Source: Comamonadaceae bacterium
Lineage (GTDB): Bacteria; Pseudomonadota; Gammaproteobacteria; Burkholderiales; Burkholderiaceae_C
Assembly: GCA_947483455.1 (NCBI GenBank)
Contig: CANKNK010000102.1
Span: 1 to 6,488 of the forward strand
Direction: 5' to 3'
Length of the DNA: 6,488 nucleotides
Shown here: in pieces, positions 1 to 6,432 of the stretch
Layout: the number at the start of each line of letters is the position of its first letter
Position numbering within the stretch: the stretch's first letter is position 1
The notes under the pieces: generated by a model
What the model saw: the letters and a program-made list of their open reading frames with translations, nothing else
Databases searched by the model: none
What the model was told of the DNA's origin: nothing
Translations under genes and position numbers: made by a program

Positions 1-573
1 GGCAAAGGCCCAGCCGGGCGCGATGCACCGCGCCCTGGACGCGATTCCCGCTTTGGTGATAGCCCACGGCGCGACAGTTTTGCCGCCCACCCCGATGCGC
101 GGGCAGCGCAACCGCGATTGGGTGATGCAGCCTTTCGTGCCCAAAGAGACGCGATGGAAAGTGCCCAATTGGCATTGAAGAAGCTTGCCGCGCAGGCGCA
201 TGGCGAGGCACTGACCCAGTTACTGGGCGCATGGGAACGGCGCGATGCGCAAGCCTTGCCCACCTTGCAAGAAATCGGACCACGGCTGCAAGCGGCAGGC
301 CGCAATGCCTGGGCTGCGGCGCTGGCGCAAGGCGCCAGTGCAGAAGCGGGGCAACAAGCACTGCTGCGCTTAGAAATGGCAGCCGAAGTGCCCACGCCCG
401 CCGAGCACATGGACGCGCGGCGTGCGATGCAATTGCAATTACTCACCCGCCGCAATGATCCGTCGCCCCAGCAAACCTGGGCGCAAGATGTGGCCGGTGT
501 GCTGGCGACCGCCTATGCGCCTGATCGGGCTCGGCGATTGCAAGCGACCTTAAAGGCCTTGCTTAAACGCTAA
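1..573 (+). CDS. C-terminal part of a probable DUF349-domain protein (5' end outside window)
   Basis: The frame is open from base 1 to the TAA at 571-573, giving 190 codons with no convincing start, so this is the 3' end of a longer gene. Fragment residues 1-40 are a low-complexity stretch rich in Arg, Gly, Asp and Pro, like the flexible linkers in large DUF349 proteins. From about residue 40 (reading RLGDAAFRAQRDAME) to the end it is Ala/Leu/Gln-rich and predicted helical. It includes a segment reading PTPAEHMDARRAMQLQLLTR near the C terminus, which I associate from memory with the tail of Comamonadaceae DUF349 proteins. The DUF349 repeats themselves would lie upstream, so the family call rests on the tail only. 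The molecular function of this family is not established. A TTG at 118 could be read as a start, but similarity and open frame continue upstream of it. The gene converges on lpxH and overlaps its 3' end by 11 bp. Confidence 0.65.
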   Translation, partial: GKGPAGRDAPRPGRDSRFGDSPRRDSFAAHPDARAAQPRLGDAAFRAQRDAMESAQLALKKLAAQAHGEALTQLLGAWERRDAQALPTLQEIGPRLQAAGRNAWAAALAQGASAEAGQQALLRLEMAAEVPTPAEHMDARRAMQLQLLTRRNDPSPQQTWAQDVAGVLATAYAPDRARRLQATLKALLKR

Positions 574-1369
574 ATTGGCGCGCATCTACGCGCTGCAAGT
601 GAGGTTTGCCGCCTTTTCGGTCGGGCGCGTCAAGCGGCCAGGACAGCCGAAGTAGGTCGGCACGCGGTGGTTGGGTTTCAAAATCCCAATCGCTCAGTAC
701 CCACCGGGTTTTGCCTGGTGACAAAACATGGCTTGCGGGATGGTGCGTATGTCCATGGACCATGGTGTCGGCTTGTGCGTTTTGCAAAACATCCAAACAC
801 GCGGGCGTGTCCAGGTCGTGCCATGTACCGCCCGATTGGCGCGCAGCCGCCTGGTGGGCTTGGCTTTGCGCCCGCATGTGACGCCCCAGCGCCTGGCGTT
901 CCTCTAGGGGCTTGCGCAGAAAATCTTGTTGCCACGCAGGGCTGCGCGACAGCTGGCGAAACAACAGGTAGTCGGAATCGCTAAGGCACAGCGCGTCGCC
1001 ATGGGTAAGAAGGTAGCGCTGATCGCCAAACTGCAACACGCTAGGGTCTGCCAGCGCACGCGCGCCGCAGGCCTGCATGAGCGCCGGGCCCATTAAAAAG
1101 TCGCGGTTACCGCACATGATGAAAACATCCATGCGCTGCGCGGCTTGGCGCAAAAGTGCGGCCACCTGTTGCTCCACGCCATCCTTCTGGCCTAGCGCAT
1201 CGTCGCCCACCCAGGCTTCAAACAAATCGCCGAGCACCATCAAGGCTTGCGCCGGGCTGTGCTGCAGGTATTGGGCAAAGCCCGCAAGCGTGGGCGAATC
1301 AGGTCGGTCTAGGTGTAGATCGGACAGGAAATCGACCGTATGCCAATGGGCAGGAGCGCTGATTTCCAT
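563..1369 (-). CDS. lpxH: UDP-2,3-diacylglucosamine diphosphatase LpxH
   Basis: This 268-residue protein is a calcineurin-like metallophosphoesterase that hydrolyses UDP-2,3-diacylglucosamine to lipid X and UMP, the fourth step of lipid A synthesis, at the cytoplasmic face of the inner membrane. All metal-site blocks are visible in order: SDLHL (D17, H19), GDLFEAWVGDD (D48), CGNRD (N88, R89), LTHGD (H123) and VHGHTHHPA (H205, H207). These line up with the metal ligands known in E. coli LpxH (D8, H10, D41, N79, H114, H195, H197). It is slightly longer than the usual roughly 240 residues, mainly through a 9-residue N-terminal extension and a C-terminal tail after the last motif. The ATG at 1367-1369 is the natural start, but its upstream sequence has no strong Shine-Dalgarno. 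It begins 20 bp after the ppiB stop, so it is probably cotranscribed as the last gene of the minus-strand unit. Confidence 0.96.
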   Translation of the reverse strand: MEISAPAHWHTVDFLSDLHLDRPDSPTLAGFAQYLQHSPAQALMVLGDLFEAWVGDDALGQKDGVEQQVAALLRQAAQRMDVFIMCGNRDFLMGPALMQACGARALADPSVLQFGDQRYLLTHGDALCLSDSDYLLFRQLSRSPAWQQDFLRKPLEERQALGRHMRAQSQAHQAAARQSGGTWHDLDTPACLDVLQNAQADTMVHGHTHHPASHVLSPGKTRWVLSDWDFETQPPRADLLRLSWPLDAPDRKGGKPHLQRVDARQFSV

Positions 1370-1389
1370 GTTGTGGCGGGCCCGCGTTT

Positions 1390-1896
1390 TTAGCGCACCA
1401 CGACTTTGGTGATGACTACATCATCGACGGGAACGTCATCGTGGAAACCTTTGCGGCCGGTATCTACGTCTTGAATTTTGTCCACCAGGTCCGTGCCCTC
1501 AATCACTTTGCCAAACACGGTGTAGCCCCATCCTTGGTTGGTTTCGGCGGTGTGGTTGAGAAAGCCGTTATCCGCCACATTGATAAAAAACTGGGCGGTG
1601 GCCGAATGCGGCTGGCTGGTACGCGCCATGGCCACGGTGTATTTGGTGTTCTTGAGGCCGTTGTTGGCTTCGTTGTCAATCGGCTTGGCCGTTTTGCGCT
1701 GCACCATGCCAGGCTCCATGCCGCCACCTTGCACCATGAAGCCGGGGATGACCCGGTGAAATATGGTGTTGTCGTAGTGTCCGTGTTCGATATACGCCAG
1801 AAAATTGGCGACCGACTTGGGCGCTTTTTCGGCATCGAGTTGCAGCGCGATGACGCCGTAGTCGGCGATGTGGAGTTCAACGATAGGGTTTGACAT
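1390..1896 (-). CDS. ppiB: Cytoplasmic cyclophilin-type peptidyl-prolyl isomerase (PpiB type)
   Basis: This is a 168-residue single-domain cyclophilin that catalyses cis-trans isomerisation of X-Pro peptide bonds during protein folding. No signal peptide is present, so it should act in the cytoplasm. The active-site blocks are intact: [14 protein letters not shown] (R48, F53, M54, Q56), the SATAQFFIN segment (Q102, F103, F104), and L113/H115 in GFLNH. The C-terminal half ([11 protein letters not shown] followed by VDKI and TGRKG) is typical of bacterial PpiB, and the length matches the family's usual 160-170 residues. The start is the ATG at 1894-1896, which follows the upstream cyclophilin stop by only 12 bp; the Shine-Dalgarno is weak, so translation may depend on coupling. 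It is a paralogue of the adjacent exported cyclophilin. The pair share several nearly identical DNA stretches over conserved motifs. Confidence 0.95.
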   Translation of the reverse strand: MSNPIVELHIADYGVIALQLDAEKAPKSVANFLAYIEHGHYDNTIFHRVIPGFMVQGGGMEPGMVQRKTAKPIDNEANNGLKNTKYTVAMARTSQPHSATAQFFINVADNGFLNHTAETNQGWGYTVFGKVIEGTDLVDKIQDVDTGRKGFHDDVPVDDVVITKVVVR

Positions 1897-1908
1897 GCTG
1901 GGTTCGCT

Positions 1909-2493
1909 TTATTTAAGAATACGTACAGAGTTGATGGTGATGGGGGTGAGGGGGACGTTTTGCATGCCGGCTTTGTTGCCAGTCGGTAGCGCCCGGATCT
2001 TGTCAATGGTTTCCATGCCGCTGCTGACCTTGCCGTACACCGCATAGCCAAAGCCATCGGGTTGCGGGGCATTGAGGCCGGCGTTGTCCACCACATTGAT
2101 AAAAAATTGCGAGGTGGCAGAGTTGGGGTTGCCGCTGCGGGCCATCGCGATGGTGCCCCTATCATTGCGCAAACCATTGGCCGCTTCCAGCGCAATCGCG
2201 CCGCGTGCGGGCTTTTGCACCATGGAGGCGGTAAAGCCGCCGCCTTGGACCATAAAGCCATCGATGACGCGGTGAAATATCGTGCCCTCGTAATGCTTGT
2301 CGTTCACATACTGCAAGAAATTTTCAACCGTTTTAGGGGCTTTTTCGGCATTGAGTTCGATCACAAAATCCCCCGCGCTGGTTTGAAACTGCACCGAGGG
2401 CGCCGCTTGCGCGTAGGCGGACCAGCCCCATAGACCCGCGACGGCCAGGCCCACAAAAGCGCGGCGCGCTTGCTTTTCTAGTTTGGTAGGCAT
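1909..2493 (-). CDS. ppiA: Periplasmic cyclophilin-type peptidyl-prolyl isomerase (PpiA type)
   Basis: This is a 194-residue cyclophilin with an export signal. The N terminus has a basic region (K4, K7, R10, R11), a hydrophobic stretch over residues 12-24 and a likely signal peptidase I site after AQA (residues 28-30), leaving a mature enzyme of about 164 residues in the periplasm. It would isomerise prolyl bonds in exported proteins. Active-site blocks are complete: [14 protein letters not shown] (R75, F80, M81, Q83), SATSQFFIN (Q129, F130, F131) and L140; the residue after N141 is Ala, where the PpiB type has His. The ATG at 2491-2493 shares one base with the TAA of the upstream enzyme gene (TAATG junction). 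It is preceded at a spacing of 7 bases by a strong AAGGAG, which fixes the start. The exact substrate set is unknown; context suggests envelope proteins. Confidence 0.92.
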   Translation of the reverse strand: MPTKLEKQARRAFVGLAVAGLWGWSAYAQAAPSVQFQTSAGDFVIELNAEKAPKTVENFLQYVNDKHYEGTIFHRVIDGFMVQGGGFTASMVQKPARGAIALEAANGLRNDRGTIAMARSGNPNSATSQFFINVVDNAGLNAPQPDGFGYAVYGKVSSGMETIDKIRALPTGNKAGMQNVPLTPITINSVRILK

Positions 2494-3785
2494 TAATGCA
2501 CTCCTTCAAAAAATATTTTCCAATCGTTGCCTAAACGCACCCAGTATTGGCGCTTGTGCATGCCGGTACGCTGACCGGCGGTGACTTCGCCAAAGCTCAC
2601 CACCATGGTTTCTGCGGAGTCGCTCCATTGAAAGTAAGACAGGTCTTTGAGCTCAAGCTCACGACCTTTGGAGGCTTTCATTTCCGCTTTGAGCAAGGGG
2701 GTGAACTGGTCCAAATTTTTGCCGTAATTGGAAAAATCCGGCGTATAAAAGGCCAGGGTTCTTTTTATGTCACCCGAAGACTTGGCCGCACGCCAACTCT
2801 CCAGGGCCAGCGCAAAAGCTTTGGCCGGGTCTTCCAGTTGTTTTGGCGATTTCCAGACCAACTGCGAAGCCACGACCACGGGGGTGTTGCGCACCGTAGT
2901 GGTTTCAATAAGGGTACGGATATCGGGGTTGGACAGCACCAAACAACCGTCGGTGGAGTGGGGCGCGCGCGCGTACTGGGTGGGCGGTGTGCCGTGCAAC
3001 CAAATACCGCCGCCTGATTTGCCGCGGCGCACATCCAGCATATTGGGGTAGTTCAGGGTCAGCGCGCCGATGCCATAAAAATCGCTCAGGGTTTTGCGAT
3101 CGAGTCGGCTGCTGATGAAATACACGCCCAGCGGCGTGCGTTGGTCGCCCTCCTGGGTTTTGGAGACGCCCGCCTTGCCAACCGACCCGTAATAGTCGGC
3201 CCGCAATTGCAAGCCCGCGCCCGTGTTTTCAAACAAATACAGGCGCGAGCGCGAAGCATCGATGGCGATAGCGCTGCGCGTTTGCGGCGCCATCTTCAGG
3301 AACTGGCTGGGTACCGAGCCCTCGGGCGGACGCTCTTTCACGCTGCCGATGCGCTGCTTGGTTTCTTCCCGCAAGTCCGCTAGCGTGGCAGCGCTGGCGC
3401 GGGCGGAATCTGGGGCCATATCGCCTAAGGATTGCAAAGGGCGTGTGCGTGCTGCCAGCAAATCGCCATAGACCAGTTGCGCGAGCTGGAAATTAGGATG
3501 GTCCTGCACCAGTTTCTCTACTTTTTCCAATGCCTCTTTACTTTGGCCCCGCGCCATCAGGGCAAACACTTCCAATAGCCTTTGTTCGGAAAAGCCGTCA
3601 GCGCGTGACAGGCCTGGCGTCGGTGTGGCAGCAAGCGCCAGGCCCGCAGGTACTGCAGGCGCTGCGAAGCAGATCAGGCCCAGTAGCAGGTACGCAAGCA
3701 GTTGCAAGACCCGGGGCCGCGCGGGTCCGATCTTGCGTAAGGGCGAAGCGCTGCGATGCGCAATATCACCCACCGACCGCCTCAC
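2493..3785 (-). CDS. Exported YkuD-fold L,D-transpeptidase-family enzyme with C-terminal NTF2-like domain (Csd6-like architecture)
   Basis: This protein has 430 residues if read from the GTG at 3783-3785. Order of parts: a basic N-terminal stretch (1-26); a long hydrophobic segment (27-52) acting as signal peptide or anchor, possibly cut after ALA near 52; a helical TPR-like pair (about 64-112); the YkuD catalytic domain (about 170-308); and an NTF2-like domain (about 318-430, ending GNDWKIFFEGV). The catalytic block has H264-G265 and C281 in STDGC, sixteen residues apart, close to the usual YkuD His-Gly...Gly-Cys pattern but with Asp where many members have His or Arg. Enzymes of this family act on peptidoglycan stem peptides in the periplasm, as transpeptidases or L,D-carboxypeptidases; Csd6 and Pgp2 are carboxypeptidases with a similar plan, so transpeptidation should not be assumed. 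The start overlaps the TPR gene by 20 bp. A second GTG at 3771-3773 has a better-spaced GAGG and is an equally good start. Confidence 0.85.
   Translation of the reverse strand: MRRSVGDIAHRSASPLRKIGPARPRVLQLLAYLLLGLICFAAPAVPAGLALAATPTPGLSRADGFSEQRLLEVFALMARGQSKEALEKVEKLVQDHPNFQLAQLVYGDLLAARTRPLQSLGDMAPDSARASAATLADLREETKQRIGSVKERPPEGSVPSQFLKMAPQTRSAIAIDASRSRLYLFENTGAGLQLRADYYGSVGKAGVSKTQEGDQRTPLGVYFISSRLDRKTLSDFYGIGALTLNYPNMLDVRRGKSGGGIWLHGTPPTQYARAPHSTDGCLVLSNPDIRTLIETTTVRNTPVVVASQLVWKSPKQLEDPAKAFALALESWRAAKSSGDIKRTLAFYTPDFSNYGKNLDQFTPLLKAEMKASKGRELELKDLSYFQWSDSAETMVVSFGEVTAGQRTGMHKRQYWVRLGNDWKIFFEGVH
2501..2506 (-). promoter_or_regulatory. Strong Shine-Dalgarno for the periplasmic cyclophilin
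   Basis: On the minus strand this reads AAGGAG, seven bases before the ATG at 2491-2493, and lies inside the last codons of the upstream L,D-transpeptidase-family gene. It is the clearest ribosome binding site in the minus-strand unit and supports both the start choice and independent loading of ribosomes at the TAATG junction. Confidence 0.8.
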
Positions 3786-4872
3786 GGACGATTTTCCAGG
3801 AGTCGCCCTGGCGCACCATTTCCAGCGTTTTGCGGCTGGAAATGGCTATACCGTTGGCGCGGTAGTCCTGGCGGAATTTGACCAGGGCGGTATTGCCACG
3901 CACCAGTGTCTGCACGTCGGTGAGCTTGACGGAAATACTGGCCTTGCCCTCGATGCGCGTACGCCTCTCCTCTTCCCACTGGCTGCGGCTTTGTTTACCT
4001 GCCGGGTCGAAGTCTCTGGCGTAGGCTGCGAAATAGGACTTGAGATCTTTAGCGCCCCAGGCGCTGACCCACGCTTGTCCCGCTTGCTCGACTTCACGGT
4101 TGGCAGTGGTATCGACCAATGGCGCGGGTTTTTGCGCGGCGGGCGGCGCCTCGTCTGCGGGCTTACGTGCTGCGGGTACCGCTTCGCGCGTCGGTTTGTT
4201 GTTCTGGTCGGCTAAGGGCGAGGCTTTGGGTGCGACTTCGGGTCTGGCAGGCGCCACGGCCACTTGGGCGGGCGCGGCAGGTACTGCGGCAGCAGGGGCT
4301 TGGGCCGGCTGCAATTTAGGCAGCGCGGCCAATTGGGCGGCACTTAGCTTGGTGGGGTTCAGGGTAACGATTTGGCGCACCAGCGCCAGTTTGGGCGCCA
4401 CGGCCGCATTGCTAAGGTCAATTTGCAAGGCCTTGTTATAGGCCGCGCTGGAAAGTCGTCCGTAAACGTCCGCCAGATTTTCATGGGCGGTGGAGTAACT
4501 GGGATTGGTGCGCAGCGCCATTTCAAATGCGGTACGGGCTTTGTCTAATTGGTTTTGATCCGCATAAATCACGCCCAGGTTGTTATAGGGCTCGGGCAAT
4601 TCCGGAAAATCTTCGGTCATGCGCACAAAGGTCATCAGGGCATCGGTAGGTTTGCCCGCATCACGCTGCACCAAGCCTTTGAGCAAGCGCATCTGCGCGT
4701 CTTTGGGGCGCGAGCTGAGGTAGACATCTGCTTTGGCAAGTGCTTCGATGAACTTGCCTTCGCGGCTGAGCTGGGCCACTTCGCTGAAGTCATCGGCCCA
4801 TGCGCTGTTGGCCATAAGGCCTGTCAATAACAGCGACAACAGGCATACAGCAAAGCGCGGACTTTTTCGCAT
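3766..4872 (-). CDS. Exported TPR protein with Pro/Ala linker and C-terminal NTF2-like domain
   Basis: This is a 368-residue protein of unknown specific function. A signal peptide is clear: basic R2, K3 and R6, a hydrophobic core at 8-20, and a cleavage site after AWA (24-26). Residues about 27-160 form roughly four tetratricopeptide repeats; the best reads EPYNNLGVIYADQNQLDKAR near 94-113. Residues about 186-256 are a Pro/Ala/Lys-rich linker of low complexity. Residues about 257-368 form an NTF2-like domain (EVEQAGQAWVSAWGAKDLKS at its start, GDSWKIVREAV at its end) resembling the C-terminal domain of the next gene product. TPRs normally bind proteins, so a periplasmic scaffold or partner for the adjacent enzyme is a reasonable inference. 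The ATG at 4870-4872 is chosen because the signal peptide starts there; the frame stays open to 5028, but the extra 52 residues look unlike protein. No strong Shine-Dalgarno is seen. It is the first gene of the minus-strand unit. Confidence 0.85.
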   Translation of the reverse strand: MRKSPRFAVCLLSLLLTGLMANSAWADDFSEVAQLSREGKFIEALAKADVYLSSRPKDAQMRLLKGLVQRDAGKPTDALMTFVRMTEDFPELPEPYNNLGVIYADQNQLDKARTAFEMALRTNPSYSTAHENLADVYGRLSSAAYNKALQIDLSNAAVAPKLALVRQIVTLNPTKLSAAQLAALPKLQPAQAPAAAVPAAPAQVAVAPARPEVAPKASPLADQNNKPTREAVPAARKPADEAPPAAQKPAPLVDTTANREVEQAGQAWVSAWGAKDLKSYFAAYARDFDPAGKQSRSQWEEERRTRIEGKASISVKLTDVQTLVRGNTALVKFRQDYRANGIAISSRKTLEMVRQGDSWKIVREAVGG

Positions 4873-5046
4873 GGTGGGGGCGTACCAATTTCTTGACGAT
4901 GACAGGGCAACGAAAGTGCCGCCTTTATACTGCGCGAGATTGTAGCGGAGGGCTTCTTTATATCGGAGCCACCCCTCGGGCCTGCAACAGACCTTGACCC
5001 AGGTGTTTGTTCCGCCCCAAAATGCCACGAGACTAATTTATTTCCC
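4873..5046. promoter_or_regulatory. Divergent intergenic region between the TPR-led unit and cysS
   Basis: These 174 bases are the only substantial non-coding stretch and must hold the promoters of both directions. Toward the minus strand there are several AT-rich -10-like hexamers: TACAAT (4939-4944), TATAAA (4957-4962) and TATAAA (4924-4929). None has a good -35 at standard spacing; the best partner is a weak TTGCAG (4982-4987), 19 bases from the TATAAA at 4957-4962. An imperfect inverted repeat lies at 4948-4977 (GAGGGCT against AGCCacCCCTC). I see no T-box, riboswitch or small ORF of merit here. Confidence 0.6.
4994..5023 (+). promoter_or_regulatory. cysS: Candidate sigma-70 promoter for cysS
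   Basis: TTGACC at 4994-4999 matches five of six bases of the -35 consensus. After an 18-base spacer comes CAAAAT at 5018-5023, matching four of six of the -10. Transcription would start near 5030, giving a leader of under 20 bases before the ATG at 5047. The call rests on consensus matching only. Confidence 0.35.
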
Positions 5047-6432
5047 ATGGGCTTGCGACTTCATAACACCTTATCTGGGCAACTGGAGGATTTCACACCA
5101 TTACAGCCCGGCCACGTGCGCATGTACGTCTGCGGCATGACGGTGTATGACGATTGTCACCTGGGCCATGCGCGTTCCATGCTGGCGTTCGACGTGGTGC
5201 AGCGCTGGCTTAAGGCCAGCGGCTACCAGCTTCTCTATGTGCGCAATGTCACCGATATCGACGACAAAATTATCCGCCGCGCGCTGGACAACGGTGAAAC
5301 CATCCGGTCCCTCACCGATCGCATGGTGCAAAACTTGCATCGAGATGCCGATGCATTGGGCGTTGAGCGGCCCACGCACGAGCCGCGCGCCACCGACTTT
5401 GTGCCACAAATGCTCGGCTTAATCCAAACACTGGAAACCAAGGGCTATGCCTATCGGGCCAGCAACCAAGATGTGAACTTTGCCGTACGCAAGTTTGAGG
5501 GCTACGGCAAGTTGTCGGGTAAGTCCATCGACCAATTGCGTGCCGGCGAGCGTGTTGCCGTGGATGAAGGTAAGCGCGACCCGCTGGACTTTGTGCTCTG
5601 GAAAGCGGCCAAGGCATCCGAGCCCCAAGAGGCTAAGTGGGACAGCGTGTATGGGCCCGGTCGCCCCGGCTGGCATATAGAGTGCTCGGCCATGGCTTGC
5701 CAGCTACTGGGTGAATCGATCGACATTCACGGCGGTGGGGCCGATCTTCCCTTTCCGCACCACGAAAACGAAATCGCCCAAAGCGAGGCGGCCAGTGGCA
5801 AACCTTTGGCGCGCTATTGGATGCACAACGGTTTTGTGACGCGAGATAACGAAAAAATGTCCAAAAGTTTGGGCAATTTTTTCACCATCCAAGAGATATT
5901 GGCCCGTTTTGACGCCGAGACCACCCGGTTTTTTGTGGTGCGCTCCCACTACCGCAGCGCGCTCAACTACAGCGACGCGCATATTGAAGACGCGCGCATT
6001 GCGCTCAAACGCCTGTACACCTGTTTGCAAGCGGTACCCCCCCAAGCCCATGCGATGCAGATCGATTGGACTGCGCCTTACGCGGATCGTTTCAAAGCGG
6101 CGATGGACCAGGACTTTGGCACGCCCGAGGCGGTGGCCGTGTTGTTTGACCTGGCTTCGGAAGTCAATCGCACCCATTCGCCGCAACTGTCTTCCTTGCT
6201 GCGCGCATTGGGTGGCGTGCTTGGACTCTTGCAGTCGCCGCCAGAGGTGTTTTTGCGCGCGGGCAGCGCGGTGGATGCAAGCCACATCGAGACACTGATC
6301 ACCGAGCGACAATTGGCCAAAGTTGGTCGAGACTTTGCCCGTGCCGACGCCATCCGCGCCGAACTGTTGGCGCAAGGCATTGTGCTCAAAGACTCAGCCC
6401 AGGGCACCACCTGGGAAGCCGCAGCGGTATGA
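5047..6432 (+). CDS. cysS: Cysteinyl-tRNA synthetase
   Basis: This 461-residue class I aminoacyl-tRNA synthetase charges tRNA-Cys with cysteine in the cytoplasm and is essential for translation. The catalytic signatures are complete: the HIGH motif as HLGH (38-41) and KMSKS (270-274). The zinc site that selects cysteine is visible as C29 (YVCGMTVYD), C213 (WHIECS), H238 and E242 (HHENE). These correspond to C28, C209, H234 and E238 of the E. coli enzyme. The C-terminal part (about 310-461) is the helical anticodon-binding region, ending in the usual short DALR-like tail, and the overall length equals that of E. coli CysRS. The ATG at 5047 puts the N terminus at the expected position; its Shine-Dalgarno is weak. 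The stop overlaps the next start as ATGA, so the two genes are probably cotranscribed and coupled. Confidence 0.98.
   Translation: MGLRLHNTLSGQLEDFTPLQPGHVRMYVCGMTVYDDCHLGHARSMLAFDVVQRWLKASGYQLLYVRNVTDIDDKIIRRALDNGETIRSLTDRMVQNLHRDADALGVERPTHEPRATDFVPQMLGLIQTLETKGYAYRASNQDVNFAVRKFEGYGKLSGKSIDQLRAGERVAVDEGKRDPLDFVLWKAAKASEPQEAKWDSVYGPGRPGWHIECSAMACQLLGESIDIHGGGADLPFPHHENEIAQSEAASGKPLARYWMHNGFVTRDNEKMSKSLGNFFTIQEILARFDAETTRFFVVRSHYRSALNYSDAHIEDARIALKRLYTCLQAVPPQAHAMQIDWTAPYADRFKAAMDQDFGTPEAVAVLFDLASEVNRTHSPQLSSLLRALGGVLGLLQSPPEVFLRAGSAVDASHIETLITERQLAKVGRDFARADAIRAELLAQGIVLKDSAQGTTWEAAAV

Noticed and set aside
578..593. GCGCG/CGCGC hairpin just after the DUF349-type stop, considered as a terminator
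   Set aside because: The stem is only 5 bp, no T-run follows in either direction, and it lies in the coding sequence of lpxH.
752..768. Palindromic CCATGGACCATGG stretch, considered as an operator
   Set aside because: It encodes the conserved VHGHT metal-site residues of LpxH, which explain the sequence.
1441..1893. A 150-codon open frame antisense to ppiB, and a similar one at 2062-2433 antisense to ppiA
   Set aside because: Both are explained by codon bias of GC-rich genes on the opposite strand; the two resemble each other only because the cyclophilins do.
1503..2261. A long open minus-strand frame of 252 codons running across both cyclophilin genes
   Set aside because: It is a frame-shifted shadow: Pro/Ser/Arg-rich, without recognisable motifs, and the true frames carry intact cyclophilin active sites.
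3660..3680. Possible lipobox around C39 in the hydrophobic N-terminal segment of the YkuD enzyme
   Set aside because: The residue before the Cys is Ile, not Gly, Ala or Ser, and the hydrophobic stretch continues beyond it.
4082..4314. Repetitive Pro/Ala-coding DNA inside the TPR gene, considered as a tandem repeat or insertion
   Set aside because: No regular repeat unit is visible; it is a low-complexity linker in frame with both flanking domains.
4893..4931. TTGACG at 4893-4898 with TATACT at 4926-4931 as a plus-strand promoter
   Set aside because: The two hexamers are 27 bases apart, far from the usual 16-19, and would leave a leader of over 100 bases before cysS.
4873..5028. A 52-codon N-terminal extension of the TPR protein frame
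   Set aside because: It would bury the clear signal peptide inside the protein, its composition is unlike the rest, and it covers nearly the whole divergent promoter region.
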